This document shows, one piece after another, positions 1 through 10,323 of a stretch of 64,000 bases of DNA (position 1 is its first letter; each line of letters starts with the position of its first letter). The stretch spans positions 62,001 through 126,000 of the forward strand of contig CAMCTC010000001.1 of assembly GCA_945878355.1 (NCBI GenBank), given 5' to 3'. The position numbers were made by a program, and so were the translations under genes. The notes below the pieces were generated by a model that did no database searches, was not told where the DNA came from, and saw only the letters and a program-made list of their open reading frames with translations. The stretch comes from Bordetella parapertussis. Its GTDB lineage: Bacteria; Pseudomonadota; Gammaproteobacteria; Burkholderiales; Burkholderiaceae_C.

Positions 1-407
1 CAGGGCGCGGGCGCTTGGTCAAACTGCGCCAGCATCTCGCTCATCTTCTGATGCACCGCGTTCAGCGCTTTCAGCGGCCGGACCATGACCTTGAAGTCGA
101 CGATCTGGCCAGCTTCGTTCCAGCGGATCAGGTCAACCCCGTTGATCTGGATGCCGTCGAGTTCGGTGCTGAATTCAAGCACCGCGTCGCGCTCGCCGAC
201 GATCTCGCGCTCATAGCGGAAATGCTCGTTGTTGAGCACCTGCATCGCACCGACCAGATACTTCATCGTGATCGCCTTGCCCCGCTGCGGCTTGTGTACC
301 ACCGGGGAGTGGAACACCACCTCGTCGGCCAGCAAGCGGCCCAACGCGGCCATGTCGCGCGATGTCACCACCTGATGCCAGGCGGTGATGACAGGGGAGT
401 TGCTCAT
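1..407 (-). CDS. NTF2-like / SnoaL-fold protein (3' end cut by window)
   Basis: The frame starts at ATG 407 (MSNSPVITAWHQVV) and runs off the left edge, giving about 135 residues. The pattern fits the nuclear transport factor 2 / SnoaL fold: an N-terminal helix, a segment like DEVVFHSPVV, then strands FRYEREIVGERDAVLEF and INGVDLIRWNEAGQIVDFKV. Members are small enzymes or binding proteins such as ketosteroid-isomerase-like proteins, and the substrate cannot be told from this sequence. It lies on the same strand downstream of icmF with a gap of about 190 bp in which nothing else was recognised. The fold assignment is fairly sure and the function is unknown. Confidence 0.75.
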   Translation of the reverse strand, partial: MSNSPVITAWHQVVTSRDMAALGRLLADEVVFHSPVVHKPQRGKAITMKYLVGAMQVLNNEHFRYEREIVGERDAVLEFSTELDGIQINGVDLIRWNEAGQIVDFKVMVRPLKALNAVHQKMSEMLAQFDQAPAP

Positions 408-597
408 CAGCAGATCGCCGTGTTGGCGCCGGTTTCGTCTGACAGGGTTTTCTGGCCTTGGACCTTGGCAGCATGACAAGCCTGCCCGGAGTCTGCGGTC
501 CGTAGCGGCGGCGATCCTGGCCTCGCTGTCAAGCAGCGATCCCGATCCAGTTCAGGACCAGTCCAAGAGCCGCGACTTGCTGGCCGCGTCTCCTTGG

Positions 598-3500
598 CTA
601 CATGCTGCGCCTGTACTGTCCGCCCACCTCGAACAGCGCGTTGGTGATCTGGCCCAGGCTGCAGCAGCGCACCGCGTCCATCAACACGTCGAAGACGTTG
701 TCGTTGGCGATCACCGCCTGCTGCAGCCTGGCCAGCATCGCCGGAGACTCAGTGGCATGGCGGGCCTGGAAATCGGCCAGCCGGGCCAGCTGCGATTCTT
801 TCTCGTCCTCGGTCGACCGTGCCAGCTCGATCTGTTTCGGGTTCGGGTCTTCGTGCGGGTTCAGGAAGGTGTTGACGCCGATGATCGGGTACTCGCCGGT
901 GTGCTTTTGCATCTCGTAGTGCATCGACTCTTCCTGGATCTTGCTGCGCTGGTAGCCGGTCTCCATCGCGCCCAGCACGCCGCCCCGCTCGGTGATCTTC
1001 TCGAACTCGGCCAGCACCGCCTCTTCGACCAGCTCGGTCAGATCGTCGATGATGAAAGCGCCCTGGTTAGGGTTCTCGTTCTTGGCCAGGCCCCACTCGC
1101 GGTTGATGATCAGCTGGATCGCCATCGCCCGGCGCACGCTGTCCTCGGTCGGGGTGGTGATCGCCTCGTCGAACGCATTCGTGTGCAGGCTGTTGCAGTT
1201 GTCGTAGATCGCGATCAGCGCTTGCAGCGTGGTGCGGATGTCGTTGAACTGGATCTCCTGCGCGTGCAGGCTGCGCCCCGAGGTCTGGATGTGGTATTTC
1301 AGCTTCTGACTGCGTTCGTTGGCGCCGTACTTGTCGCGCATCGCCACCGCCCAGATGCGCCGCGCCACCCGACCGAGCACGGTGTATTCGGGGTCCATGC
1401 CATTGCTGAAGAAGAAGCTCAGATTCGGCGCGAAGTCGTCGATGTGCATGCCGCGAGCCAGGTAGGCCTCGACAAACGTGAAGCCGTTGGACAGCGTGAA
1501 CGCGAGCTGGCTGATCGGGTTCGCGCCGGCCTCGGCGATGTGGTAGCCCGAGATGCTCACCGAGTAGAAGTTGCGCACGTTGTGGTGCACGAAGTACTGG
1601 GCGATGTCGCCCATCACCTTCAGGCTGAACTCGGTCGAGAAGATGCAGGTGTTCTGGCCCTGATCTTCCTTCAGGATGTCGGCTTGCACCGTGCCACGCA
1701 CATTGGCCTGGGCCCAGTCGCGGATCTTGGCGAGTTCGGTGTCGGTGGGCGCTCGGCTGTTCTCCGCCACGAACTTCTCGATCTGCTGGTCGATCGCGGT
1801 GTTCATGAACATCGCCAGGATCGTCGGCGCCGGGCCATTGATCGTCATGCTCACACTCGTGGCGGGGTGGCACAGGTCAAACCCGCCGTACAACACCTTC
1901 AGGTCGTCCAGGGTCGCGATCGACACGCCCGAGTTGCCCACCTTGCCGTAGATGTCGGGCCGACGGTCCGGGTCGTTGCCGTAGAGGGTGACCGAGTCGA
2001 AGGCGGTGGACAGGCGCTTGGCCGGCATGCCCTCGCTGACCAGCTTGAAGCGCCGATTCGTGCGGAAGGCGTCGCCCTCGCCGGCGAACATCCGGGTCGG
2101 GTCCTCGCCTTCGCGCTTGAACGCGAAGGTGCCGGCGGTGTAGGGGAAGCTGCCCGGCACGTTGTCGAGCATCAGCCACTTCAGCAATTCGCCATGGCAT
2201 TCAAAGCCCGGCAGCGCGACCTTGCGGATCTTGTTGCCCGACAGCGTGGTGTGGACCAGGCTGGTGCGGATCTCCTTGTCTCGGATCTTGACCACGTACT
2301 CGTCGCCGGCGTAGGCCTGCTGCATCTCGGGCCACTGGGCCAGCAGTTTCGCCGCGGCGGGGTCGAACTTGGCGGCGCGCTCGTCGGCCAGGCGCAGCAC
2401 GGTGTTCCTGGCGCCCGAGCTTGTGGAGTCATGTGCGGCGGCGTCGTCCTGCAGCATGCGTGCGGTCTCTCGCAACTGTTGCAGTTCACGCGCCAGCCTG
2501 GCCTGGGTCCGAGCGCGGGTCTTGTAGGCCCGCACCGTGTCGGTGATCTCGGCCAGGTAGCGGGTGCGCGACGCCGGCACCACCGGGGTCTGGTGCGTGC
2601 TGTGCCGGGTGTTGACCAGCGGCAGCCGGCCTTCGCTCAGCCGCAGGCCGAGCGCGCCCAGCCGGACTTTCAGCGCCTGGTACAGCGCCGTGACGCCGTC
2701 GTCGTTGAAGCGGCTGGCCATGGTGCCGAACACCGGCATCTGGTCTGGCATCACGGTAAAGGCTTCGCGGTTGCGCTGCACCTGCTTGGCCACATCGCGC
2801 AGCGCGTCGGGCGCGCCCTTTCGGTCGAACTTGTTGATCGCGACGAACTCGGCGAAGTCGAGCATGTCGATCTTCTCCAACTGGCTGGCGGCGCCGAACT
2901 CGGGTGTCATCACGTACATCGGCACATCGACCAGCGGCACGATCGCCGCGTCGCCCTGGCCTATGCCCGAGGTCTCGACGATGATCAGGTCGAATCCGGC
3001 CACCTTGACCGCGGCCAGCACGTCGGGCAGCGCGGCGCTGACCTCGCTGCCGGTGTCACGCGTGGCCAGGCTGCGAACGTAGACCTTTTGCCCATCGCTC
3101 CAGGGCGCGATTGCGTTCATCCGGATCCGGTCGCCCAGCAGCGCACCGCCGCTCTTGCGGCGCGACGGGTCGATAGAGATCACCGCGATCCGCAGCGCAT
3201 CACCCTGGTCGAGCCGGATGCGGCGAATCAGCTCGTCGGTCAGGCTGGACTTGCCGGCGCCGCCGGTGCCGGTGATGCCCAGCACCGGGGTGTTGGCGGC
3301 TTGGGCCGCTGCCTTCAACTCAGCCAGCAGCGCGGGTGCGACCTGCTTGTTCTCGAGCGCGGTGATCAACTGGGCCAGCGCGCGCCAGGCGGCTTCGCCG
3401 TGGCCTCGCACCGCTGAGAGCGAGGTCGGCGCGTAGGCCGAGAGGTCGCGGTCGGCGCGCATCACCATCTCGCCGATCATGCCGGCCAGGCCCATGCGCT

Positions 3501-3900
3501 GGCCGTCCTCGGGGCTGAAGATCCGCACGCCGAGATCGGCGAGCGTGCGGATCTCGGCCGGCACGATCACGCCGCCGCCGCCGCCGAAGACCTGGATATG
3601 CTCGCCGCCGCGCGCTCTGAGCAACTCCACCATGTAGCTGAAGTACTCGTTGTGGCCGCCCTGGTAGCTCGACACCGCGATGCCCTGCACATCTTCCTGC
3701 AGCGCCGCGGTGACGACCTCGTCGACCGAGCGGTTGTGGCCCAGGTGGATCACCTCGGCGCCCATGCCTTGCAGGATGCGTCGCATGATGTTGATCGCGG
3801 CGTCGTGGCCGTCGAACAGGCTGGCGGCGGTGACGAACCTCACCTTGTGGGTCGGGCGGTAGTTCGCCAGCGCCTGGTATTCGGCGGAAAGATGGGTCAT
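598..3900 (-). CDS. icmF: Fused isobutyryl-CoA mutase IcmF
   Basis: This 1100-residue protein fuses all parts of an adenosylcobalamin-dependent acyl-CoA mutase. The N-terminal B12-binding domain has [10 protein letters not shown] near residue 30 and [12 protein letters not shown] near 120. A MeaB-like GTPase chaperone follows, with P-loop [12 protein letters not shown] near 210. The C-terminal half is the substrate-binding barrel ([38 protein letters not shown]). The family interconverts isobutyryl-CoA and n-butyryl-CoA, and some members also act on pivalyl- or isovaleryl-CoA. Length matches known IcmF proteins (about 1090). ATG 3900 is chosen because AGGAG lies about 10 bases upstream and the B12 domain begins there; the open frame extends further upstream without homology. 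An AraC-type gene is divergent. Confidence 0.95.
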   Translation of the reverse strand: MTHLSAEYQALANYRPTHKVRFVTAASLFDGHDAAINIMRRILQGMGAEVIHLGHNRSVDEVVTAALQEDVQGIAVSSYQGGHNEYFSYMVELLRARGGEHIQVFGGGGGVIVPAEIRTLADLGVRIFSPEDGQRMGLAGMIGEMVMRADRDLSAYAPTSLSAVRGHGEAAWRALAQLITALENKQVAPALLAELKAAAQAANTPVLGITGTGGAGKSSLTDELIRRIRLDQGDALRIAVISIDPSRRKSGGALLGDRIRMNAIAPWSDGQKVYVRSLATRDTGSEVSAALPDVLAAVKVAGFDLIIVETSGIGQGDAAIVPLVDVPMYVMTPEFGAASQLEKIDMLDFAEFVAINKFDRKGAPDALRDVAKQVQRNREAFTVMPDQMPVFGTMASRFNDDGVTALYQALKVRLGALGLRLSEGRLPLVNTRHSTHQTPVVPASRTRYLAEITDTVRAYKTRARTQARLARELQQLRETARMLQDDAAAHDSTSSGARNTVLRLADERAAKFDPAAAKLLAQWPEMQQAYAGDEYVVKIRDKEIRTSLVHTTLSGNKIRKVALPGFECHGELLKWLMLDNVPGSFPYTAGTFAFKREGEDPTRMFAGEGDAFRTNRRFKLVSEGMPAKRLSTAFDSVTLYGNDPDRRPDIYGKVGNSGVSIATLDDLKVLYGGFDLCHPATSVSMTINGPAPTILAMFMNTAIDQQIEKFVAENSRAPTDTELAKIRDWAQANVRGTVQADILKEDQGQNTCIFSTEFSLKVMGDIAQYFVHHNVRNFYSVSISGYHIAEAGANPISQLAFTLSNGFTFVEAYLARGMHIDDFAPNLSFFFSNGMDPEYTVLGRVARRIWAVAMRDKYGANERSQKLKYHIQTSGRSLHAQEIQFNDIRTTLQALIAIYDNCNSLHTNAFDEAITTPTEDSVRRAMAIQLIINREWGLAKNENPNQGAFIIDDLTELVEEAVLAEFEKITERGGVLGAMETGYQRSKIQEESMHYEMQKHTGEYPIIGVNTFLNPHEDPNPKQIELARSTEDEKESQLARLADFQARHATESPAMLARLQQAVIANDNVFDVLMDAVRCCSLGQITNALFEVGGQYRRSM

Positions 3901-3937
3901 GGGCTTTGTCTCCTGGGGCGGCTTGGGGCCATAGCGC

Positions 3938-3953
3938 GTGCTGTGCACACCAC
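3938..3953. promoter_or_regulatory. Palindrome between icmF and araC-type gene (possible operator)
   Basis: The 140-bp divergent intergenic region contains GTGCTGTGCACACCAC. It is a near-perfect 16-bp dyad with TGTGCACA at its centre. A symmetric site between an AraC-family gene and a catabolic gene is a reasonable operator candidate, but AraC proteins often use direct repeats. This is inference only. Confidence 0.3.
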
Positions 3954-4040
3954 GGGCCAGCGCATAGTCTAGGCCCGGCGGCGCTGGCGCACGATGGTGG
4001 GAACGCTCAGGCGCTTGACGCAATTTGCCAGAATCGAGTC

Positions 4041-5099
4041 ATGTCAACCCTGCACGCTGCCCCGACGGTGTCGATTGCTTTCGTCCGCAGCGCCTTGCGC
4101 GCACTGAGCCCGGCGCAGTGCGACGAGGTACTGACCGAAGCCGGTATCGACCGCGCCGGCCTGGATCAAGCCAAGGCGCGGGTGCCGGCGGCGGCCTTTG
4201 CCAGGCTCTGGCTGGCGGTGGCGCGCTTGCTCGACGATGAGTTCTTTGGCCTGGACGCCAGGCGCATGAAGTTGGGCAGCTTTGCGATGCTGTGTCATGC
4301 GTTGGCAGGCCAGGCAACGGTGGGTGCGGCGATGCGTCAGGCGCTGCGTGGTTTCGGCTTGTTCTTCGACGATATCGGTGCGACGCTGCGAGCCAGTGGC
4401 GGCGTGGCCAGCTTGGTGATCACCAACCGCATCGGTGGCCGGTGTCACGACACCGACGTGGCTGACGCGCGCCGCTTCGCAGACGAGACGCTGCTGGTGA
4501 TGCTGCATGGCCTGCTGTGCTGGCTGGCTGGGCGCCGCGTGCCGCTGACGAGGGCTGACTGGGCTCATCCGCAACCTCCCCATGCCGATGAATACCGGCG
4601 CATGTTCTCGCCGCTGCTGCGTTTCGACGCCGCCGCCACCTCGATCGCTTTCGACGCCAGGGTGCTGCAGGCTGCAGTGACGGTCAACCCGGCTGGGCTC
4701 AAGGCTTTTCTGCGCGACGCGCCGCAGTCGGTCTTCCTCAAGCAAGTGGCGGCCGCGGGATTGAGCGACAAGGTGCGACGCCAGTGTCGGCTGGCGCTGG
4801 ATCGAGGCGACGCCTTGCCCATCTTGGCGCTGCTGGCCCGTGATCTGGGCTTGTCGGCGGCCACGCTCAGGCGCCGGCTCGAGCAAGAAGGGGCGAGCTG
4901 GGGTCACCTGAAGGGCGAGGTGAGGCGCGATCTGGCGCTGCAACATCTCAGCGACGGCCGCTTGAGCGTGGGCGAGATCGCCGTTCGCTTGGGCTTCAAC
5001 GACGCCAGTACTTTTTACCGCGCTTTCCGCAAGTGGACCGGCAGTGCGCCCGGCGCCTGGCGGCTGGCGGCAGCGGCGATGGCCAGCGCAGAGGCTTAG
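4041..5099 (+). CDS. AraC-family transcriptional regulator
   Basis: The product has 352 residues. The N-terminal 200 residues resemble the arabinose-binding-like sensor domain of the OruR/ArgR type (FGLDARRMKLGSFAMLCHAL, followed by FGLFFDDIG). The last 100 residues are an AraC double helix-turn-helix: LARDLGLSAATLRRRLEQEG, then ISVGEIA-type helix GRLSVGEIAVRLGFNDASTF and YRAFRKWTGSAPGAWR. It is divergent from icmF across 140 bp, so it may control that gene; the ligand is not known. ATG 4041 is the natural start, because the open frame to its left is only read-through from the icmF leader. Confidence 0.88.
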   Translation: MSTLHAAPTVSIAFVRSALRALSPAQCDEVLTEAGIDRAGLDQAKARVPAAAFARLWLAVARLLDDEFFGLDARRMKLGSFAMLCHALAGQATVGAAMRQALRGFGLFFDDIGATLRASGGVASLVITNRIGGRCHDTDVADARRFADETLLVMLHGLLCWLAGRRVPLTRADWAHPQPPHADEYRRMFSPLLRFDAAATSIAFDARVLQAAVTVNPAGLKAFLRDAPQSVFLKQVAAAGLSDKVRRQCRLALDRGDALPILALLARDLGLSAATLRRRLEQEGASWGHLKGEVRRDLALQHLSDGRLSVGEIAVRLGFNDASTFYRAFRKWTGSAPGAWRLAAAAMASAEA

Positions 5100-5119
5100 A
5101 CTGCCGAGCTTGCAGCCGT

Positions 5120-5152
5120 ACGCCAGCCATACGCCAGCCATCCGCCAGCCAT
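5120..5152 (+). repeat. Three tandem 11-bp repeats running into the greB start
   Basis: The unit (a/c)CGCCAGCCAT is present three times head to tail, and the last copy ends in the first two bases of the greB ATG. The repeat occupies the place where a Shine-Dalgarno sequence should be and none is visible. Slippage in this tract would change the spacing between greB and upstream signals. Confidence 0.8.
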
Positions 5153-5723
5153 GAGCAAAGCCTTCACCCGCGAAACCGATGCCGATGCCGACGATGACGA
5201 CGAGGCCGGACCCGGCCTGCCGCCATTGCCCGCAGGCGCCAAGAACTACATCACGCCGGTTGGCTACCGGCGTCTGCGCGAGGAGTTGCTGGCGCTGATC
5301 GACGATGAGCGACCGCGCATCGTCGAGATCGTGTCGTGGGCTGCGAAGAACGGTGACCGGTCGGAGAATGGCGACTACCTCTACGGCAAGAAGCGACTGC
5401 GCGAGATCGACCGCCGCATCCGCTTCTTGACGCGCCGGCTCGAGATCGCCGAGGTTGCGGACCCGGCGGTCCACCACGGCAGCGACCAGGTCTTCTTCGG
5501 CGCACGCGTTACCTATGCCAACAGCCAAGGCGAGGAGCGGACGATCAGGATCCTGGGCATCGACGAGGCCGACAACCTGGCTGGCGATGTCAGTTGGATC
5601 TCGCCGGTCGCCCGCGCGTTGCTCAAGGCCCGCGAGGGCGACGAGGTCAGGCTGCAGACCCCTGGCGGCGCCGAGACCTTGGAGGTGTTGGCAGTGCATT
5701 ACCCAGCGCCGGTCGTGGGCTAG
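5151..5723 (+). CDS. greB: Transcription elongation factor GreB
   Basis: This 190-residue protein has the Gre layout. The N-terminal coiled coil (about 35-105) carries the acidic tip motif GDRSENGDYLYGKKRLREID, which reaches into the RNA polymerase secondary channel and stimulates cleavage of backtracked transcripts. The C-terminal FKBP-like domain follows (ARVTYANSQGEERTIRILG and ISPVARALL). YLYGKKRLREID separates GreB from GreA. The first 25 residues are an acidic low-complexity leader (DADADDDDEAG) longer than usual. It follows the AraC gene by 50 bp and is closed by a strong hairpin. Confidence 0.95.
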   Translation: MSKAFTRETDADADDDDEAGPGLPPLPAGAKNYITPVGYRRLREELLALIDDERPRIVEIVSWAAKNGDRSENGDYLYGKKRLREIDRRIRFLTRRLEIAEVADPAVHHGSDQVFFGARVTYANSQGEERTIRILGIDEADNLAGDVSWISPVARALLKAREGDEVRLQTPGGAETLEVLAVHYPAPVVG

Positions 5724-5773
5724 AAACCAGTCGGCGCCCGGCTGCGTGAGCAAGCGGGCGCCGACTTGGTTTC
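5723..5773 (+). terminator. Long hairpin after greB
   Basis: Arms GAAACCAGTCGGCGCCCG and CGGGCGCCGACTTGGTTTC pair over 18 bp with one bulged base around a 14-nt loop. No long T run follows, although TTT is within the right arm. It probably ends greB transcription and may also act against the convergent spoT gene. Confidence 0.65.
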
Positions 5774-5918
5774 CCTGAGCAATCTGCCGCTTTGAGCGAT
5801 CTGCTGGGCACTGTAGTCGCGATTTGCAGGCCGATGGAGGCGATCGGCGCTGGCTTGGTGACGCGAGTCACATCCTATGCGCGTGCCTTGCAAGCTGCCA
5901 GGGGCAGACCGAGCGGCT

Positions 5919-8213
5919 TCAGGGCTTGATGCGCGAGGCTCGCAGCACCGGCGGCGATCGCTTGAGCGCGCGCAGCACATCAGCCAGGTGCTGGCGGTCT
6001 CGCACCGCGAGCAACAGCCGCAATTCGGTCGCGTCGTCCTGTGGCTCACTGTCCATCTCGATGTGGCTGATGTCGGCCTCGGACGCACTGACTGCGGCGG
6101 CGAGCTGCGCCAGCGCACCCTTGCTGTTCTTGACCAGCAGCTTGACGCTGGTTTCGAAGTGACGGCTCGGTTGTTCGGCCCACTCGACGGCGATCCAGCG
6201 CTCGGGGTCGCGATCGGCCAGCCGCCTGCCGGTACTGCATTCGGCGGTGTGCACCCGCAGGCCTTCGCCGCGGCCCAGGTAGCCGCGTATTTCGTCGCCC
6301 GGTATCGGTTTGCAGCAGGGGGCGAGTTGCACCGTCGCACCCTCGGTGCCGTCGATCACCACCCCGGGCATCGGCATCGCGACATCGTCGGCGACGCCGA
6401 AGCGGTTCAGCGTGAGCGTCACCGCGTCGGGCCGGCCACCACGCTCGGCGATCAACTGGGCCAGGCGCTTGGCGACGATGGTGGCGATCTTGCGGCCCAG
6501 TCCGATGTCGACCAGCAGATCGGCGCGGCTGCGGTTGCCGCTCCAGCGCGTGAGCTGCTGCCACAGCGCATGGGACTTGGCGTCGTCGGTCTGGTCAGAA
6601 GGCAGCAACAGCCCTTCGGCCCGTAGCGCCTGGGCCAGCAGCTTTTCGCCCAAACCGCGCGATTCTTCATGCTCCATGGTCTTGAGGAAATGCCGGATCC
6701 TCGATCGCGCGCGGCCGGTGCCGACGAAATTCAGCCAGCCCGGATTGGGCCGCGCGCCGGGTGCGGTGACGATTTCGACCACGTCGCCGCTCTTCAACTC
6801 GGTGCGCAGCGCCACCGGCTCGCCGTTGAGCTTGGCGGCCACGCAGCGGTCGCCGACATCGGAGTGGATCGCGTAGGCGAAGTCCACCGCGGTGGCGCCA
6901 CGCGGCAGCGCCAGGATCTTGCTCTTGGGCGTGAACACGTAGACCGCCTCGGGCACCAGATCGATCTTGATGTGCTCGAGAAACTCCGCCGCATCGCGGG
7001 TTTCATCCTGGATGTCTAGCAATGATTTCAGCCACATCGAGCCCAGCCGCTGAGCCTCGTTGGCGCCGCTGCCGTGATGCTTGGACCCGCGCTTGTAAAG
7101 CCAATGCGCGGCGATGCCGGTCTCGGCTACCGCGTGCATCGGCTCGGTGCGTATCTGGAACTCGACCGCCGTCCCCAGTGGACTGACCAAGGTGGTGTGC
7201 AGCGACTGGTAGCCGTTGACCTTGGGGATCGCGATGTAGTCCTTGAATCGCCCCGGCACCGGCTTATAGAGCTGGTGCAACAGCCCCAACGCGAGATAGC
7301 AATCCATCAACTGCGGCACGACGATTCGAAAGCCGAAGATGTCGTTGACCTGGGCAAATCCGGTGTGTTTCTGGCGCATCTTGCGGTAGATGCTGTAGAC
7401 GGTCTTCTCGCGCCCTGAGACATCGACCTTGATCTTCGCGCCGGCAAAGGTCTTGTCGACCTCGGTGCGGACGCGTTCGACGATGTCGCGACGAAAGCCT
7501 CTTGCGCGTTGTATCGCCTTGGCCAGTGCGGCGTGGCGCCAGGGGTACAGGTGCTCGAAAGAGAGCTCCTGCAACTCGCGGTAAATCATGTTCAAGCCGA
7601 GCCGGTGGGCAATCGGCGCATAGATGTCCAGCGTTTCGCGGGCGATGCGGCTGCGCCTGGTCGGCGTCATCGCCGACATCGTTCGCATGTTGTGCAGTCG
7701 GTCGGCGAGCTTGATCAAGATCACGCGTACATCGCGCGCCATCGCCAGCAGCATCTTGCGGAAACTCTCGGCCTGGCCCTCCTCGCGGGTCGAGAACTGC
7801 AGCTTGTCGAGCTTGGTCAGTCCATCGACCAGTTCGGCAGTCGGCGCGCCAAAGCGCTCGATCAACTCGACCTTGGTGATGCCGCAGTCTTCCATCGCGT
7901 CGTGCATCAGCGCGGCCATCAGCGCTTGGACGTCGAGCCGCCAGTCGGCCACCAGACCGGCCACTGCCAGTGGGTGCGTGATGTAGGGCTCGCCGCTGGC
8001 GCGGAACTGGCCAAGGTGCGCCTGGTCGGCGAACTTGTAGGCTTCGCGCACCAGCTTGACCTCGGCCTTGTCGAGGTAGTCCAGCTTCTCGGCCAGCACC
8101 GCAAACGATACCGCTTCAGGTGCGCCCGGCGCTGCAGCAGGCGCGGTGTGGCGCGATTTGGCCTGCAGCACGGCAGGCAGCAGCAATTCGGCGGCGAAGG
8201 ATCGGATGCCCAT
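5919..8213 (-). CDS. spoT: Bifunctional (p)ppGpp synthetase/hydrolase SpoT
   Basis: The 764-residue protein has the full RelA/SpoT layout. The N-terminal HD hydrolase domain carries AALMHDAMEDCG and KLADRLHNMRTM. The synthetase domain carries REKTVYSIYRKM, IFGFRIVV and EFQIRTEPMHAVAE. A TGS domain (VYVFTPKSKILALPRGATAVDFAYAIH) and a C-terminal ACT domain (SKGALAQLAAAVS) follow. RFKD in the synthetase domain is the RxKD motif of bifunctional enzymes, as opposed to the ExDD of RelA. It makes and breaks the stringent alarmone. It lies just downstream of rpoZ and gmk on the same strand, the usual order in proteobacteria. Confidence 0.96.
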   Translation of the reverse strand: MGIRSFAAELLLPAVLQAKSRHTAPAAAPGAPEAVSFAVLAEKLDYLDKAEVKLVREAYKFADQAHLGQFRASGEPYITHPLAVAGLVADWRLDVQALMAALMHDAMEDCGITKVELIERFGAPTAELVDGLTKLDKLQFSTREEGQAESFRKMLLAMARDVRVILIKLADRLHNMRTMSAMTPTRRSRIARETLDIYAPIAHRLGLNMIYRELQELSFEHLYPWRHAALAKAIQRARGFRRDIVERVRTEVDKTFAGAKIKVDVSGREKTVYSIYRKMRQKHTGFAQVNDIFGFRIVVPQLMDCYLALGLLHQLYKPVPGRFKDYIAIPKVNGYQSLHTTLVSPLGTAVEFQIRTEPMHAVAETGIAAHWLYKRGSKHHGSGANEAQRLGSMWLKSLLDIQDETRDAAEFLEHIKIDLVPEAVYVFTPKSKILALPRGATAVDFAYAIHSDVGDRCVAAKLNGEPVALRTELKSGDVVEIVTAPGARPNPGWLNFVGTGRARSRIRHFLKTMEHEESRGLGEKLLAQALRAEGLLLPSDQTDDAKSHALWQQLTRWSGNRSRADLLVDIGLGRKIATIVAKRLAQLIAERGGRPDAVTLTLNRFGVADDVAMPMPGVVIDGTEGATVQLAPCCKPIPGDEIRGYLGRGEGLRVHTAECSTGRRLADRDPERWIAVEWAEQPSRHFETSVKLLVKNSKGALAQLAAAVSASEADISHIEMDSEPQDDATELRLLLAVRDRQHLADVLRALKRSPPVLRASRIKP

Positions 8214-8300
8214 GCCCTAATTTAGCCTGTATTGGGTTCTCGGGCGGCCTTCTGGCTGGCTGGTTTGAAAATACATCGGCTGATCGGCCCGCGGGCAGGC

Positions 8301-8323
8301 AAAAAAATAGCGCCTTGCGGCGC
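8301..8323 (-). terminator. Rho-independent terminator downstream of rpoZ
   Basis: Read on the minus strand, GCGCC and GGCGC form a 5-bp GC stem around a four-base loop, followed by A and seven T residues. It lies between rpoZ and spoT, so it may attenuate read-through into spoT. Confidence 0.6.
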
Positions 8324-8347
8324 CTGGTGTTTGCGGTCTCAGCCGGC

Positions 8348-8551
8348 TTACAGCGGCACTCGGCGCAGCATTTCGATGCCCACGACGCCAGCAGCGATTT
8401 CCCGCAGCGCTGTCACGCCGGGCTTGTTCTTGCTGTCGATCTTTGGGGTATGGCCCTGGCTGAGCATGCGGGCGCGGTAGGTTGCTGCCAGCACCAATTG
8501 AAATCGGTTGGGGATTTTTTCCAGGCAGTCTTCGACGGTGATACGGGCCAT
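8348..8551 (-). CDS. rpoZ: RNA polymerase omega subunit
   Basis: The 67-residue protein [20 protein letters not shown]... matches the omega subunit. It has the N-terminal ARITVEDCL signature, the central ATYRARML helix (usually AaxRArql) and a short [11 protein letters not shown] tail. Omega helps assemble RNA polymerase and contributes to the ppGpp binding site. It sits between gmk and spoT, the conserved order of this operon. The start is ATG 8551, and the frame's longer upstream extension overlaps gmk. Confidence 0.95.
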   Translation of the reverse strand: MARITVEDCLEKIPNRFQLVLAATYRARMLSQGHTPKIDSKNKPGVTALREIAAGVVGIEMLRRVPL

Positions 8552-8595
8552 GGGTTTACCTTGTAGAGGTTGAGACTGCGGGTTTGAGCGAATGT

Positions 8596-9216
8596 TCAGA
8601 TCAGCCCCAGCGCCGAAAATACTTGCGACTTGTTGCGTCGCTGCGCGGCATAGCGCAAGCGCTGGGAATGCACGACGGTCTTGAGATCGAATAGAGCCGT
8701 CTCGAACAAAGTGTTGATGATAACAAAGTCGAAATGCCTGGCTTGGGCCACTTCGGTGCGGGCATTGACCATGCGTTGTTCGATCACCTCTGGAGGGTCC
8801 TCGCCGCGCCGGGTCAGGCGCTGGCGCAGTTCGTCCCAGCCTGGGGGCAGGATGAAGATCAGCACCGCATGCTCGAACAGCTGCTTGATCTGCAGGGCGC
8901 CCTGAAAATCGATCTCCAGCACCACGTCGACGCCCGCTGCCAGGCTTTGCGCGATGGCCGGGCGCGAGCTGCCGTAGAGATTGCCATGGACTTCGGCCCA
9001 TTCGAAAAAATCGCCCCGTGCGACCATCTCGCGGAACAGGGGCTCGGCGATGAACCAGTATTCGCGGCCGTCTCGCTCTTGGCCGCGCGGCGGGCGTGTG
9101 GTGTGCGAGACCGACACCGCGAGGTGCGAATCGAGTTCCAGCAAGGCCTTGACCAGGCTGGACTTGCCGGCCCCGCTGGGCGCGGCGACGACGAACAGAT
9201 TGCCGGGGGTTTCCAT
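8596..9216 (-). CDS. gmk: Guanylate kinase
   Basis: The 206-residue protein phosphorylates GMP to GDP with ATP, in the cytoplasmic nucleotide salvage and GTP supply pathway. The P-loop is [10 protein letters not shown] near residue 15. The GMP-binding region has [20 protein letters not shown] near 40. [14 protein letters not shown] and [11 protein letters not shown] are typical of the family, as is the lid region with [14 protein letters not shown]. Length is normal. It is 44 bp upstream of rpoZ and probably cotranscribed with it, coupling guanine nucleotide supply to the spoT region. Confidence 0.96.
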   Translation of the reverse strand: METPGNLFVVAAPSGAGKSSLVKALLELDSHLAVSVSHTTRPPRGQERDGREYWFIAEPLFREMVARGDFFEWAEVHGNLYGSSRPAIAQSLAAGVDVVLEIDFQGALQIKQLFEHAVLIFILPPGWDELRQRLTRRGEDPPEVIEQRMVNARTEVAQARHFDFVIINTLFETALFDLKTVVHSQRLRYAAQRRNKSQVFSALGLI

Positions 9217-9228
9217 GGCCGTGGATTT

Positions 9229-10323
9229 TCACCGATGCGCTTCCATCAGCGCGACGCCCTTGATCTGGGCGAACAGCGCATCCCCCGGCTGCAGCGACAG
9301 CAACTCGCAACTGCGCCGGGTGATGCGCGCCAGCAGCCGCACTGCGCGCTGGTCTGACCCCGTGTCGCTGACCCGCAGCCTGAGCAGTGCGGTGCTGTGG
9401 TCGGCCTGCACGGCTTCCAGCACCACGGGCAGCACGTTGATCACGCTGGTCTCGGTGGGCCGGGACTTTGCGATGCTGACGTCGCGCGCCAGCACTCGCG
9501 CCCGTACCGGTTCGCCGATGGCTGCTGCGGTTTCGCCCACCCACAGCGAGCCGCCGGCAAATCCGATGCGCGACAGGCCGTAGCGGGGGTCGTGTTCGGT
9601 CACGCGGGCCTCGATCACCACACCCGCGTCGTCCTGGCGTGCCAGCGGCAGGTCGGTGCGCGACAGCAGCTCTGACAGCGGCCCGGCCGCCAGCACGCGG
9701 CCCGCTTGCAGCAAGACCAGGTGGTCGGCCAGTCTAGCCACTTCGTCCATCGCATGCGTGACGTAGACGATGGGCAGCGCCAGCTCCCGATGCAATCGCT
9801 CGAGGTAGGGCAGGATCTCGGCCTTGCGTTGGGCATCGAGAGCGGCCAGCGGCTCATCCATCAGCAGCAGGCGAGGTGCGGTGGCCAATGCGCGGGCGAT
9901 CGCCACCCGCTGCCGCTCGCCGCCAGACAGCGTGCTGGGCCGACGCTGCATCAACGGGCCGATGCCCAGCAGCTCAACCACCGCCTCGAGAGCGAACGCC
10001 TGTGCCGTGGGACCGCTGCGTCGGCGACCGTAGTCCAGGTTCGCGCGCACGTCCAAGTGCGGAAACAGTGCGGCCTCCTGCGTCACATAGCCCAGCGCCC
10101 GGTGGTGGGTTGGCAGCCAATGGCCAGCGCTATCGTCCTGCCAGACCTCGGTCCCCAACGCGACGCGGCCGCTTGCGCGGTCCAGGCCTGCCAGTGCACG
10201 CAGCAGCGTCGTTTTGCCGCAGCCCGAAGGCCCGAAAAGCGCCGAGACACCTTGCGCGGGCAACTGCAGCGCCACGTCGAGCTTGAAGTCACCGCGCCGC
10301 AGGCGCAGGCTGGCCTCGATCAA
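9229..10323 (-). CDS. modC: Molybdate ABC transporter ATP-binding protein ModC
   Basis: The 364-residue protein is the ATPase of the molybdate importer. It has Walker [16 protein letters not shown] near residue 33, signature [15 protein letters not shown] near 127, Walker [13 protein letters not shown] near 150, and the switch histidine in [10 protein letters not shown]. The C-terminal 130 residues form the TOBE/Mop molybdate-sensing domain ([20 protein letters not shown]). It overlaps modB by 4 bp (ATGA), so the two are translationally coupled. No modA is seen in the window. Confidence 0.94.
   Translation of the reverse strand: MIEASLRLRRGDFKLDVALQLPAQGVSALFGPSGCGKTTLLRALAGLDRASGRVALGTEVWQDDSAGHWLPTHHRALGYVTQEAALFPHLDVRANLDYGRRRSGPTAQAFALEAVVELLGIGPLMQRRPSTLSGGERQRVAIARALATAPRLLLMDEPLAALDAQRKAEILPYLERLHRELALPIVYVTHAMDEVARLADHLVLLQAGRVLAAGPLSELLSRTDLPLARQDDAGVVIEARVTEHDPRYGLSRIGFAGGSLWVGETAAAIGEPVRARVLARDVSIAKSRPTETSVINVLPVVLEAVQADHSTALLRLRVSDTGSDQRAVRLLARITRRSCELLSLQPGDALFAQIKGVALMEAHR

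Noticed and set aside
385..3417. 1010-residue open frame opposite icmF
   Set aside because: Its composition (His/Arg/Val-rich) is typical of the antisense of a GC-rich gene, and icmF is certain on the other strand.
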